Shown here in pieces: positions 7,878 through 16,119 of a stretch of 64,000 nucleotides of DNA. Location of the stretch: positions 1-64,000 of the forward strand of contig JAFARZ010000237.1 in the NCBI GenBank assembly GCA_019245115.1, given 5' to 3'. Every line of letters starts with the position of its first letter. The stretch's first letter is position 1. The stretch is from Streptosporangiaceae bacterium. GTDB lineage: Bacteria > Actinomycetota > Actinomycetes > Streptosporangiales > Streptosporangiaceae. Below the pieces are notes generated by a model. The model worked only from the letters and a program-made list of their open reading frames with translations. It was not told the DNA's origin and did not search any database. The position numbers were made by a program, and so were the translations under genes.

Positions 7878-8069
7878 TTAGCCCGCGTTGTTCTTAAGAT
7901 CTCTGACGAATTCCCGCCAATTCTGCGGGGTGACCTCCAGCACTAGGCCGTGCGGGTTCTTGCTGTCGCGCACGAGGACAACTCCACGCGCGGCAAGCTC
8001 CACGCACTGCCCACCGTTGTTGCCGGAGTAGCTCGACTTGCGCCAGGTCAGGGCGCGCTCCCCTGCCAT
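7878..8069 (-). CDS. DUF397-domain protein
   Basis: Encodes 63 residues spanning a whole DUF397 domain: WRKSSYSGNNGGQCVELA near the start, VLVRDSKNPHG in the middle, and TPQNWREFV at the end. In actinobacteria DUF397 proteins are nearly always encoded next to an XRE-DUF5753 regulator and have been proposed to act with it as a toxin-antitoxin-like or signalling pair (Scr1/Scr2 type). Here the start overlaps the end of the XRE-DUF5753 gene by 22 bases, so the two are translated together. Confidence 0.88.
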   Translation of the reverse strand: MAGERALTWRKSSYSGNNGGQCVELAARGVVLVRDSKNPHGLVLEVTPQNWREFVRDLKNNAG

Positions 8070-8920
8070 CTTTCCTCAGCCACTCTCACAATCAGCTCTC
8101 GTGATGCCCCCTTCGGCAGGGCCTCACTCCGGAGGGAATTGAAGCGTAGCGTGACCTGTGAAACCGTAGCGGCGTCATCAGTGACTCGCCCGTCTGCAAT
8201 GTCCTCGAGGTTCACGATACTCGGGGAACCGTCCAGGTCGGCGATCGTGCATGCGCCGAGCAGCCCGGTATGTCCGCCAGCGGAATACGGGACGACCTGA
8301 ACCGTGATGTTGGGACGAACAGACGCCTCTGCAAGATGCCTGAGCTGGTCATGCATCACATCAGTCGGTGCGACGGGGCGGTACAGCACGCCCTCGTCTA
8401 TTAGCGCCCAAAGGATCGGGGCGGGCGGATCGTCGCGCCAGAGTACGGCATGGCGCGCGAGCCGTCCGGCTACCAGGTTGCCTATCTCGTCCTCCGCCGT
8501 ATTCGGTCGCGTGGCCAGGACCGCACGCGCGTACGCCTCCGTCTGGAGCAATCCGGGTATCAGCGAGTGCTCGAAGACGTGGAGTGCCACGGCCTCCGCC
8601 TCATAAGGCGCGAACGACCGGAATGAAGCGGGGAAGGGTAGGTTGCGGAGCTTAGCCGCGAGTCGGCCGAACGTCCCCGGACTACCCGGGGAGTCTGGTG
8701 TCTCTTCGGTGAACCCGGGGGTCATGAACACCTTGTCCAGCGCTTTCGCCAGGTCCTTGGACGGGGCGCGTCGGCAGGTCTCTACCTGCGCTATCAGGGA
8801 TTCGCTGTAGGTGATCTTCGCGGCGAGATCCGCCTGAGTCCAGCCGCGGGCATCACGGTGCGCCTTCAGTTCGTCAGCGAACAGCGAGAGCGCATCGCGG
8901 TCTCTACGCCCTGCGGCCAT
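8048..8920 (-). CDS. XRE regulator with DUF5753 domain (partner of DUF397)
   Basis: Encodes 290 residues: an N-terminal XRE helix-turn-helix (about 10-65, WTQADLAAKITYSESLIAQV) and a DUF5753 domain (about 100-285) with SLIPGLLQTEAYARAV and the C-terminal VPYSAGGHTGL region. It is classed as the Scr1-family antitoxin-like regulator type. It is coupled to the DUF397 gene downstream and divergent from a second gene set at 9057. The AGATCAG repeats at 8994-9013 lie in the shared upstream region and are candidate operators. Confidence 0.88.
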   Translation of the reverse strand: MAAGRRDRDALSLFADELKAHRDARGWTQADLAAKITYSESLIAQVETCRRAPSKDLAKALDKVFMTPGFTEETPDSPGSPGTFGRLAAKLRNLPFPASFRSFAPYEAEAVALHVFEHSLIPGLLQTEAYARAVLATRPNTAEDEIGNLVAGRLARHAVLWRDDPPAPILWALIDEGVLYRPVAPTDVMHDQLRHLAEASVRPNITVQVVPYSAGGHTGLLGACTIADLDGSPSIVNLEDIADGRVTDDAATVSQVTLRFNSLRSEALPKGASRELIVRVAEERWQGSAP

Positions 8921-8993
8921 TCCTTACACCACCTCACAGATCATGCCGTCGCTTTTACGGTCCGTCGTTACCTGTAGAGGATGGCATGGACGA

Positions 8994-9013
8994 TCAGATA
9001 AGACCAGATCAGT
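8994..9013. repeat. ATCAGAT...AGATCAG repeat in divergent promoter region
   Basis: ATCAGAT (8994-9000) and AGATCAG (9007-9013) are followed by TGCAACAAAG. This resembles the cluster at 7471-7500. It lies between the minus-strand XRE-DUF5753 gene and the plus-strand set beginning at 9057, where an operator for both would be expected. Confidence 0.4.
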
Positions 9014-9056
9014 GCAACAAAGATTAAGATCCGGCTGATAAGGGAGGAGGCGCGCT

Positions 9057-9368
9057 GTGCTTGTTTACCTGTGGACGGCGGTGGACGGCGCAAGGCCGAC
9101 GCAGCACGGCAACATCGGCATAAGCGATGATGACGGCAGAGCGCGTGGGGCGGCTGAGCACTGCCTTCGTAACGGTCAGGCGCGGATGGCGGTCGTGGAA
9201 GCGGCCCAGACCGTGATGGCTGCGCACTCCCTCAGCCTGTCCTACCTGCCGACCGGCGCGGGCTGGTGGGCGGCACTTGGTCCGGTCGGCGAGGTGCAGT
9301 GGGCCGAGTTCGCCGGTCCCCGGAACCATAGCCGGGCTTCGGGATTCCAGCCAGATCTTGTGCATTGA
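9057..9368 (+). CDS. Hypothetical protein upstream of XRE-DUF5753 set
   Basis: Encodes 103 residues from a GTG with a GGGAGGAGG site. It is a small, soluble alpha/beta-looking protein: a strand-rich start (LVYLWTAVDG), a helix containing AAEHCLRNGQARMAVVEAA, then a WWAALGPVGEVQWAEF end. Small proteins with this order of segments are common near XRE-DUF5753 genes in streptomycetes and relatives. No function is known. It is the first gene of a plus-strand operon through 10956. Confidence 0.6.
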   Translation: MLVYLWTAVDGARPTQHGNIGISDDDGRARGAAEHCLRNGQARMAVVEAAQTVMAAHSLSLSYLPTGAGWWAALGPVGEVQWAEFAGPRNHSRASGFQPDLVH

Positions 9369-9395
9369 AAGCGATCATCTTCGGAGGTATTTGGC

Positions 9396-9686
9396 ATGGC
9401 ATCGACGGTAACGGCCGGCGCAGTCGCGGCGGGGTGGCATGAGCCGGTTCGAGGACTTTTCCAGCCGGCGTGGGACGCGCTGGACCGGACACAAATCGCT
9501 CTTTACCACCGGTACGAGGACACGCACGACGAGCGCGTCGGGGACTTCAAGAGCCGGTTCGAGGAAGCCGCCGACGCGCTGATCTGCCTCGCGATCGATG
9601 AGCTGTACGCACCCTACGACAGAGATGTGCATGTCGCTGGGGACGAGCTCAGCGAGGATCGCGAGACTGGAGGGCCGGACCAGTGA
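9396..9686 (+). CDS. Hypothetical protein coupled to XRE-DUF5753 gene
   Basis: Encodes 96 residues, acidic and probably all-helical (RTQIALYHRYEDTHDERVGD, then FEEAADALICLAIDELYAPY). An AGGT-containing site lies before the ATG. Its end overlaps the next start as GTGA (9683-9686), so it is translated with the regulator at 9683. I do not recognise a family. A role as the small partner of that regulator, in the place DUF397 occupies for the other copy, is inferred from position. Confidence 0.6.
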   Translation: MASTVTAGAVAAGWHEPVRGLFQPAWDALDRTQIALYHRYEDTHDERVGDFKSRFEEAADALICLAIDELYAPYDRDVHVAGDELSEDRETGGPDQ

Positions 9687-10537
9687 ACGGAACACCTGCC
9701 GTCCGACATCGCTTGGTCGGCGCGGCGCTGCGCCGCTACCGCGAGCACAGAGGATTCCGTCTGGAAGACGCGGCCACCGTCTTGGAATGCGACCGAAGCA
9801 AGATAAGCAGGATCGAGACTGGCCAGCGCGGTGTTCGTAACCGCGATCTGCGGGACCTGCTCAACGAGTACGGCATAGGCGAGCATGAACAAGCGATCCT
9901 CGTCGTGCTGGCTAACCCGAAGCGCGTTCGTGGCTGGTGGGCGGACTACGAGGATGTCCTGACTGCGGACCAGCGGGATCTAGCGATCATGGAGTCCCTG
10001 GCCGCGCGGACCTTCGCCTACCACTCCCAGCAGATACCCGCACTGTTGCAGACGGAGGAATATGCCCGAGCCGTCACCAGCGCCAGCAGGCTACCGCTAG
10101 GGCAGCGGGCAGTGGAGGCCATGCTGGCCCGTCAGCAATCCATCCTCGGCAAGAATGAACTCGAACTCACCGTGATCATCGGCGAAAGCGCATTGCGCCA
10201 GCAGGTCGGCGGGGCCGATGTGATGCAGGTCCAGCTCACCCACCTAGCCGACGTGTGCGAGAACAATACTGGCGTGAATCTCCAGGTCCAGCCGTTCGCG
10301 TCCACTGCACCTGCCCTTGATCTGGGCGGGCTAACCATCCTCACCTTCGCGCCAGACCTCGGCATCGTGCACCTGTCGGGCATCTCCGGCGCTATCTACC
10401 TGGCAGACCCCTATGAGGTGGCGTGCTATAAAGCCGCGTTCACACAGATCCGCAACGCTTCCATTAGCGTCCCCGACTCGGCCGCGATGCTGCGGCGTCT
10501 GGCCGCGGGGGCGACGGGCTCGGATAGGGCGGCATAG
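9683..10537 (+). CDS. Second XRE regulator with DUF5753 domain
   Basis: Encodes 284 residues: an XRE helix-turn-helix (about 10-60, RLEDAATVLECDRSKISRIE) and a DUF5753 domain (about 100-280) with QQIPALLQTEEYARAV and a VQPFASTAPALDLGGL segment. It starts with GTG in a GTGA overlap with the 96-residue gene before it. The two XRE-DUF5753 proteins in this element are clearly related but diverged, and each is coupled to a different small partner. Both probably sense an unknown signal and bind element or host promoters. Confidence 0.86.
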   Translation: MNGTPAVRHRLVGAALRRYREHRGFRLEDAATVLECDRSKISRIETGQRGVRNRDLRDLLNEYGIGEHEQAILVVLANPKRVRGWWADYEDVLTADQRDLAIMESLAARTFAYHSQQIPALLQTEEYARAVTSASRLPLGQRAVEAMLARQQSILGKNELELTVIIGESALRQQVGGADVMQVQLTHLADVCENNTGVNLQVQPFASTAPALDLGGLTILTFAPDLGIVHLSGISGAIYLADPYEVACYKAAFTQIRNASISVPDSAAMLRRLAAGATGSDRAA

Positions 10538-10539
10538 GG

Positions 10540-10956
10540 ATGCGCCAGGAGGAGGGGCTGTGTCAAAGCCGGATGATGTGTTCGTGCAAAGACTGTAACG
10601 ACGTTGACCGTATCCCGCTTCGTGACATTGACGGCCTGCTCACCGGCAATCGGCTGTCCATCAAGCAGATGGAGAAGGTGTTCTGGCGCGTCTGGACCCT
10701 GCACCGAAACCATGACGTGCTTACCGATGCTGAGCTGGTTGCCCTGGAAGGGCTGTGTGACCGGCTCACCGGCATCTTGTGCCCGTCCACCGTCGAGGAA
10801 TGCGACGAGGAAGCGGCGGAGCGTGATGCGAGGTTCCCTGGCCTGAGGCATTTCTATAAGCGGTCCGGCCCGAGGGTGGTGTGGTGGGACAAGCTGGTCG
10901 ATTACCCGGCTGAGGGTGACGCCGCGCACTCTGACGCGAGGAATGAACCGGCATGA
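10540..10956 (+). CDS. Hypothetical protein with CSCKDC motif
   Basis: Encodes up to 138 residues. Near the N-terminus is MMCSCKDCNDVDR, then a helical region (LSIKQMEKVFWRVWTLHRNH) and an acidic C-terminal half. The start is uncertain: ATG 10540 has little upstream signal, whereas ATG 10573 follows a GGAGGAGG at an over-long 17-base distance. The three clustered Cys could bind metal, but no fourth ligand is evident. It closes the operon begun at 9057. Unrecognised. Confidence 0.5.
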   Translation: MRQEEGLCQSRMMCSCKDCNDVDRIPLRDIDGLLTGNRLSIKQMEKVFWRVWTLHRNHDVLTDAELVALEGLCDRLTGILCPSTVEECDEEAAERDARFPGLRHFYKRSGPRVVWWDKLVDYPAEGDAAHSDARNEPA

Positions 10957-11035
10957 GTACACGCGCGTCGTGGGCGTGCCGAGCCGCCCGTGATCAACCC
11001 CGGCACTTGACGCCTGACAGCCGTAGGAGGGCATC

Positions 11036-12109
11036 ATGACCGCACAGCCAGACACCACCGGTACCCGTCAAGGGAAGATCCGGGTCGGCTCTCCCGAGGG
11101 ATTGGTCGCTGTCGTTCCGCAGTTGCTCAGGTTCATGCCCGCATCCAGCATCGTCGTCATCGGCATCGCAGCATCGGGCAGCGTCAAAGTCACGCTCCGC
11201 TATGACCTCCCTGACCCGGAGTGTGCCGCGGGCACCGCCGCCGACGTCATCGCTATCCTCACCTCACAACGGCTGACCGCGGCAATAGCGGTTGGGTATG
11301 GCCCGGAGCCACTGGTCACGCCTATGGCCGACGCGCTGCGGCACGCTGCCGAGCATGCCGGCGTTGACCTGCGTGACGTCCTGCGTGTGGAGGACAACCG
11401 GTACTGGTCCTACACCTGCGCCAATCCGGCCTGCTGCCCGGCGGCGGGGACACGGTTCGACTACGCGGTCATCGCGGCACGAACGCGGATCAGCGAGTCC
11501 CGCCCGGTGCTGTCCAGCCGGGACGCGCTAGCCGCTACCGTGTCCCCGCTCGGTGACCGCCCCCGGCAATCCATGCGGCAGGCGACCCGCCGAGCCGAAC
11601 AGCACGTCGCGCGGGTCCTTGCTACGACTGAGGCGTCAGCCACGCCGGATGCCGCCCGGAAGGCCATCGCCGAGGAAGGTATAGCCGTGGTCGCGAACCT
11701 GATTGTCGTCTACCGCAGCAGCAGCCGCCGGCGCATCAATTACGACACGTTCGCCATGGCCACGGTGGCGCTGGCCGACAAGCGAGTCCGAGACGATACA
11801 TGGACCCGGATGGACCCTGAATACGCCGAGGTCCACCAGGGGATGTGGACGGACATGGTCCGCCGGGCCCAGCCCGGCTATGTGGCCGCGCCTGCCTGTC
11901 TGCTGGCCTTCGTGGCCTGGCAGACGGGCTACGGTCCGCTGGCCCACGTTGCGCTCGATCGGGCGCTGGCCGATGACCCGGACTGCCTCGTAGCGCGAAT
12001 GCTGCGCCAGATAATCAGCGCGGGCGCGCCGCCATCGCTGGCCAGGTTCCCCATGACCCCCGAACAGATAGCCGCCAGCTACGACGACCAGTGCACACGC
12101 TCGACATAG
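11036..12109 (+). CDS. DUF4192-domain protein
   Basis: Encodes 357 residues. The start IRVGSPEGLVAVVPQLLRFM, followed by SSIVVIGI, is the usual N-terminus of DUF4192, an actinobacterial family of unknown function. Two Cys pairs appear in CANPACCP (about 128-135). The C-terminal half resembles the tetratricopeptide-like end seen in this family (AWQTGYGPLAHVALDRALADDP). GTAGGAGGGC precedes the ATG. DUF4192 genes are frequent in actinomycete mobile elements, so this is probably a resident element gene. Confidence 0.85.
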   Translation: MTAQPDTTGTRQGKIRVGSPEGLVAVVPQLLRFMPASSIVVIGIAASGSVKVTLRYDLPDPECAAGTAADVIAILTSQRLTAAIAVGYGPEPLVTPMADALRHAAEHAGVDLRDVLRVEDNRYWSYTCANPACCPAAGTRFDYAVIAARTRISESRPVLSSRDALAATVSPLGDRPRQSMRQATRRAEQHVARVLATTEASATPDAARKAIAEEGIAVVANLIVVYRSSSRRRINYDTFAMATVALADKRVRDDTWTRMDPEYAEVHQGMWTDMVRRAQPGYVAAPACLLAFVAWQTGYGPLAHVALDRALADDPDCLVARMLRQIISAGAPPSLARFPMTPEQIAASYDDQCTRST

Positions 12110-12140
12110 TGTTAGCCGATTCCTGGCGAAACTAGTAAAA

Positions 12141-12206
12141 GCCCGAGCCATTCCAGTACCACGCCCACGCTGAGGCTCCGCGTGGTACCGCAGCGGGGTC
12201 TCGGGC
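12141..12206. terminator. Large two-level inverted repeat
   Basis: The outer stem is GCCCGAG (12141-12147) with CTCGGGC (12200-12206). The inner stem is GTACCACGC (12156-12164) with GCGTGGTAC (12180-12188). It lies 31 bases past the DUF4192 stop and would fold as a long interrupted hairpin on either strand. A bidirectional terminator is simplest. A structured end of the adjacent IS remnant is possible. Confidence 0.5.
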
Positions 12207-12239
12207 CCGTCCGCGTGTCGGTTACCGCCATGGCGGGAG

Positions 12240-12429
12240 CAGGCAGTAATCTGCGTTCTTCGAGACAGCGCAGCGAGCGCTGGATTGCGTTGCGAGTGCG
12301 GGTATTGATATCGGGTTCCCGGCCGTCGGCGGCCTGCCTGACCGGAATGAGGATGTCGATACCGGCGCCCTCATAGCCGGGATCGGCGAGGGCTGGCAGG
12401 TCGGCCGCGCGGTTCTCCCCCTTGTCATG
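12240..12429 (-). pseudogene. IS5-family DDE transposase fragment
   Basis: Read on the minus strand, this stretch encodes AADLPALADPGYEGAG, then LIPVRQAADG and INTRTRN followed by an AL-AL segment. This is the DDE superfamily transposase pattern (ALADKGYEGAG, VPVKQ, DTRTRN) of IS5/IS112-like elements. There is no start, the C-terminal part falls in another frame, and both ends are missing, so it is a dead remnant of about 60 codons. It occupies most of the gene-poor gap 12110-12699 between the DUF4192 gene and the TIR cargo, a likely site of earlier insertions. Confidence 0.7.
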
Positions 12430-12635
12430 GCACGAAATGTGGCACGTCGGCGGACGTCCTGACGGAGGTCAGCTCCCGGCTCCTCAGACCGTAGGTCTAC
12501 AGCCATGCCAGCGTGGAAGCTCGACAAACCATGGATCGGGGGTGTTCCTGGCGCTCAGACGACAGACGTCAGCTAAACTGCCCTGCATCCGTGTGGCCAC
12601 TGGAGCCCTGTGGGGTCGCCCAAGGCCATGAAGTA

Positions 12636-12654
12636 TCGCACGTACATCGTGCGA
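12636..12654. promoter_or_regulatory. Inverted repeat upstream of TIR gene
   Basis: TCGCACG (12636-12642), five bases, then CGTGCGA (12648-12654) form a perfect 7-bp inverted repeat 46 bases before the TIR gene start. Size and place fit a repressor operator near the transcription start. The binding protein is unknown. Confidence 0.4.
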
Positions 12655-12699
12655 AGTAGGGTTGCTGACCAGGCGGTCCCTTCATGAGCGGGGGAATCC

Positions 12700-13617
12700 G
12701 TGGACGCTGACAATCTCCGAGATTTTTTCATCAGCTACACCGGGGCTGATCGCGAATGGGCTGAATGGATAGCCTCTACGCTGGAAGAGGCGGGCTATAC
12801 AACTGTGCTCCAAGCGTGGGACTTCGGCGTCGGCGCTCATTTCGTCAACGAAATGCATATCACCACACAATATACTGATCGTACTATCGGAATCCTATCT
12901 CGCATTTATGTGGAGTCTGAATTTGGACAAGCTGAATGGCAGGAAGCTTGGAGACTCGACCCAACTGGGACAAAGCGCAAGCTTCTCATGTTTCGGGTCG
13001 AGGATTGTCCACGGCCCGGCCTCTTGGGACAGCTTGTCACGGAGGATCTCTTTGGGATTAGCGAAGTAAAGGCGCGGGCTCGTTTGCTAGCTGCTGTTCG
13101 TCGGGGGCGCCGAAAGCCTGAACTTCCTCCGGGTTTCCCTGGACGAGATGCGCCAGTTAATGTATCCCAATTTCCAGGTCGTCTGGTTCCAGGCGCTATT
13201 GATGACGCACTTCGTGCTGGCGGCCCAGTGACTCCGGATAACCCCTGGGCGGTGGCCTTTGCTTTTTGGTCGTGCGCTTTGAATGATGACTATAATCAAT
13301 TGAATTTCGTCATCACACCGGAATCAGAGGGTCAGTGGGACCTAGCCGATATACGCAGCCGGACCGAAGATAGCGGTATCACTACGGCCATAATTAAGCC
13401 ATGCTATGATGTAGCATATGTGAGGATTGCTTCCGACATGGGGGATCAAGAACACGTGACCACTGTAGTGGGAGGTCTCGTGCCTATGGAGGCCAGAGTT
13501 GTCACTCTCGTTCTGCGTCCGGAATTTGGAGGCTGGCGAGTACATAATTTCGGTTACCCTCAAGATCCAGCTCGCTTGCCGCGTACTTGGAGAATGAACA
13601 GTTCAGACTCGGCCTGA
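12700..13617 (+). CDS. TIR-domain protein with uncharacterised C-terminal domain
   Basis: Encodes 305 residues from a GTG behind a GGGGGAA site. The N-terminal TIR domain (about 5-130) shows DFFISYTGADREWAEW, WDFGVGAHF, and FGQAEWQEAW. Glu79 in QAEW sits where bacterial TIR NADases carry their catalytic glutamate. The C-terminal half (about 150-300) is strand-rich and I do not recognise it; it ends in LRPEFGGWRVHNFGY. TIR effectors in prokaryotic immunity deplete NAD or make cyclic ADP-ribose-type signals. Base use is clearly AT-richer than in neighbouring genes, which suggests recent acquisition. It converges with a predicted nuclease gene. The anti-phage role is inferred. Confidence 0.85.
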   Translation: MDADNLRDFFISYTGADREWAEWIASTLEEAGYTTVLQAWDFGVGAHFVNEMHITTQYTDRTIGILSRIYVESEFGQAEWQEAWRLDPTGTKRKLLMFRVEDCPRPGLLGQLVTEDLFGISEVKARARLLAAVRRGRRKPELPPGFPGRDAPVNVSQFPGRLVPGAIDDALRAGGPVTPDNPWAVAFAFWSCALNDDYNQLNFVITPESEGQWDLADIRSRTEDSGITTAIIKPCYDVAYVRIASDMGDQEHVTTVVGGLVPMEARVVTLVLRPEFGGWRVHNFGYPQDPARLPRTWRMNSSDSA

Positions 13618-13669
13618 TAAAGTCCGTTTCAGCCGTCCTTATGTAGAGACTCAGCTCACAGTTCCGGGG

Positions 13670-13778
13670 GCAGTTGGCCAACTGCATTGCTGCCTGCGCA
13701 GACCTTGCCCGCATGGACTGCTGGTTCACATCTGGTCCGCGGGCTTCCCGACCTCGGACTACCAGTTCGGCAACTGGT
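13670..13778. terminator. Two palindromes between convergent TIR and nuclease genes
   Basis: GCAGTTGGCCAACTGC (13670-13685) is a perfect 16-bp palindrome. ACCAGTT (13761-13767) with AACTGGT (13772-13778) is a 7-bp stem around four bases. Both share the CAGTT/AACTG core. They lie in the 308-base gap between the convergent stops at 13617 and 13926, in which I see no gene, so terminators are likely. Repeated protein sites are the alternative. Confidence 0.4.
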
Positions 13779-13925
13779 CTGTCATGTCTCGCCGACCGGT
13801 ATGTTGCAGGTCAGCCGTCATCTTCGTTGTCTGTGAGTGGTCGCCGAGTACCCGTTCTGATTTCCCTATCGGCACGCAACGGACACGCTGCCTTCTCTTT
13901 GTTATCCGGGGGTCGCTAGAGGTCG

Positions 13926-15218
13926 TCAGTCGGAACTGCGAGCTAGCAGACTCTGGACGAAATCATTATGGGCAGCTCTAATAGCTTTATCGGATTCGAT
14001 TAGCTGACGTATTTCATGTAGGCCGAGCAGTCGCCCTGCGGCAATACATACTTTGAGAAAATGCGAGTAGTCTACCGGCCCAGGAACTTGACGGCGCAGC
14101 CTCTCTAGAAGCACAACATCACAGTAGCGAACTGGGACTCTACATACAGCCTCAAGTGCTCCGATCTTATTCGCCACTGTCTTCGCCGACGTATTTCCGA
14201 CTACAATGACTAGACGCAGTGGGGGTAGAGTCTTTAGAGCTGAGCGAACGGATGAGACGTACTCCGCAATGGCACGTGAATCTTTGGTCGGGAGAGCATA
14301 ATTTGCAGCTGAAGTCTTCGCTTCCAGGAGAATGGTATAGGATTCTTCCGGCGAACCTGGAGCGATGCACACCAAGTCGACTCGACGTTGCGCCCTCTCG
14401 GTTCTGATGACAAGGAACCCGAACGATTGCATCAAGAGAGCCAGCTGAGCCTCGAAGCGAGTCTCTACTCCTGACTTGCCGTACCTCTGAATAATATAAT
14501 CACTTCGGCTCGCCAATTGCGATAGTTCTTCTACTGCCACAAGTGCGCCTAGGGCACCATTGCGTAGTTCGAAATCTCTTCGATCGCGTTCGCGCGCCGC
14601 CTGCTCGCATCGTGTGGCCAGGGCTCTACTCAAAAGACTTCCCAGTAGAAGGTGTTCCCGCTTCCCGCTTGCAAGACTCACTTCACTAATGGCCGCAAAT
14701 CCCATATATATGAATTCGTCCCAGCCTTGCGGGGAAAACCCAAGAGTCGGTGATCCCACCATAGTCATGAAGTAAGCATTCCAGATTCCCCCCAGAAACT
14801 CCGAGAGCAATCTGCGCTCAACGGTGGCGTCAAATCCGTACTCGGCCGTACAAAGATTTGCATAGCCGTGAATCCCGTGATACTGGAACGGCCACCATTT
14901 AGTAGGCGCGCCGCTCGGTGAACTGAGCAGAAGCTTCTCGGATCTCAAAAGCAGCGGCGCAAATCGGTATGCCATCGCAAGACTCAATTCACGCCAAGTC
15001 CTATCGACATCGTCTTTAGCATCAAGATTAGTCAGGCACTGAGGATCGCGACGGAGAATGTCAAGCCAGCGATAGAAAGTTTTCTCTGCCATTTGCAGGC
15101 ATTCTGTATCAGAATAATGTGAATCGTCAAAATGGTAAGGGGGTGGCGCTTTCGTGGGTTGAATACTCTCCGCTTCCTTCCGAAGTTCCTGGATTCGTTC
15201 TTTAAGAGGGTCTGACAA
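13926..15218 (-). CDS. Predicted PD-(D/E)XK nuclease
   Basis: Encodes 430 residues. Residues 250-315 contain a restriction-endonuclease-like core: RFEAQLALLMQSFGF (E256), QRRVDLVCIA (D281), ILLEAKTS (E299, K301). This E...D...ExK order is the Mrr/REase-like active-site pattern. The first 240 residues are helical with several Trp and match no family I know; the last 120 are also helical. Codon use is AT-rich like the TIR gene. No methyltransferase or helicase accompanies it, so it is not a classical restriction system. A defence effector or sensor linked with the TIR protein is inferred. The product is cytosolic, with no signal peptide. Confidence 0.7.
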   Translation of the reverse strand: MSDPLKERIQELRKEAESIQPTKAPPPYHFDDSHYSDTECLQMAEKTFYRWLDILRRDPQCLTNLDAKDDVDRTWRELSLAMAYRFAPLLLRSEKLLLSSPSGAPTKWWPFQYHGIHGYANLCTAEYGFDATVERRLLSEFLGGIWNAYFMTMVGSPTLGFSPQGWDEFIYMGFAAISEVSLASGKREHLLLGSLLSRALATRCEQAARERDRRDFELRNGALGALVAVEELSQLASRSDYIIQRYGKSGVETRFEAQLALLMQSFGFLVIRTERAQRRVDLVCIAPGSPEESYTILLEAKTSAANYALPTKDSRAIAEYVSSVRSALKTLPPLRLVIVVGNTSAKTVANKIGALEAVCRVPVRYCDVVLLERLRRQVPGPVDYSHFLKVCIAAGRLLGLHEIRQLIESDKAIRAAHNDFVQSLLARSSD

Positions 15219-15354
15219 TTTGTGCCTCGCAACGGGTGCACAGCCAATGACATGGATAACTCGTATGGCCGGTCTGCAAATTTACAGGAACAGTTGATTC
15301 GTCTACCAGGTTGTTAACCATATCGCCTTGCTGATCGGGACGGGAGTCTCCCTG

Positions 15355-15961
15355 CTATGGCTTCGGCATGGTAGCTAGCGACCGGCGGTCCAGCTCGCTC
15401 CGCAGATGACTGCCCACCAACTCGGTCAGCGTCGCATAAGCCTCTGCTAGCTGCGTGTTCTGCCTCCTTAGCTTTGCGAGGGCCTGATCTTTCTGGTCAT
15501 CCGGAACTTTGCCCTGCGGATACTCGGGTGGTGATATCCCTACCGAGGAGCAGAGGCCAACGAAGTCGCCAATAGCGGCGCGCAGTTAATCATCCAGTAT
15601 CCGAGACCGTAGCCGCTGGAATGAAACCGTGATCTGCATGGCTTGATCGCTGAGGTCTCCGGCTAGCAGGTACACCTGACCGAATTGCTTGATCGTCTCC
15701 TCATCCTGGAGCATGATCTGCGCGGTATTGCGGACCAAGCGTTGCAACTCGTCCTGTAGTTCGAGCAGCGTGTCGCGCTGGAAGTTGTGGCGGTCTTCCT
15801 CTAGTCGCTCAGCGAGCGCGGCACGCCGAGCGCCTTGTTCACGACTTGAGGCCCGCTGATCGCGAGTTTCCTCGTTGCGGCCTGCGAGCCAGTAAACCGC
15901 CGAGACCGCCGAGTAGTGTGGTGATCAGACCGATGATTGCCGACCAGGCCGCAGCATCCAT
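15355..15961 (-). pseudogene. Broken membrane-anchored coiled-coil protein
   Basis: From ATG 15961 the minus strand encodes MDAAAWSAIIGLITTLLGGL, a membrane helix, then loses the frame near 15880. One base out of phase it continues NEETRDQRASSREQ and FQRDTLLELQDELQRLVRNT, a coiled coil typical of a common actinobacterial hypothetical family. It then meets an in-frame TAA near 15587 and resumes LRAAIGDFVGL to a TAG at 15355. One frameshift and one stop in an otherwise continuous protein show recent inactivation. The family's function is unknown. It lies between the nuclease gene and the integrase. Confidence 0.72.
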
Positions 15962-16119
15962 GACCCCAGACGTTAGTCCAGATGGTTGACACATTCCGGC
16001 CGATTCGCTGGCGCGTCACGGGTGTGTCGCCGATGACAGCGGCGCAGCGCTGATGGCTACATGCGGTAAGGCATGTGGATAACCTGCCGCATCTTCTGGA
16101 CCGCGAGACCCGCTGCATT

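Noticed and set aside
10560-10598. GTG start with good site GGAGGAGG at 10548
   Set aside because: It gives only 12 codons before a stop, so it is not annotated; it leaves the start of the 10540 gene uncertain.
13618-13925. Small gene between the TIR and nuclease genes
   Set aside because: Frames are short, without good start sites; two palindromes are the only clear structure.
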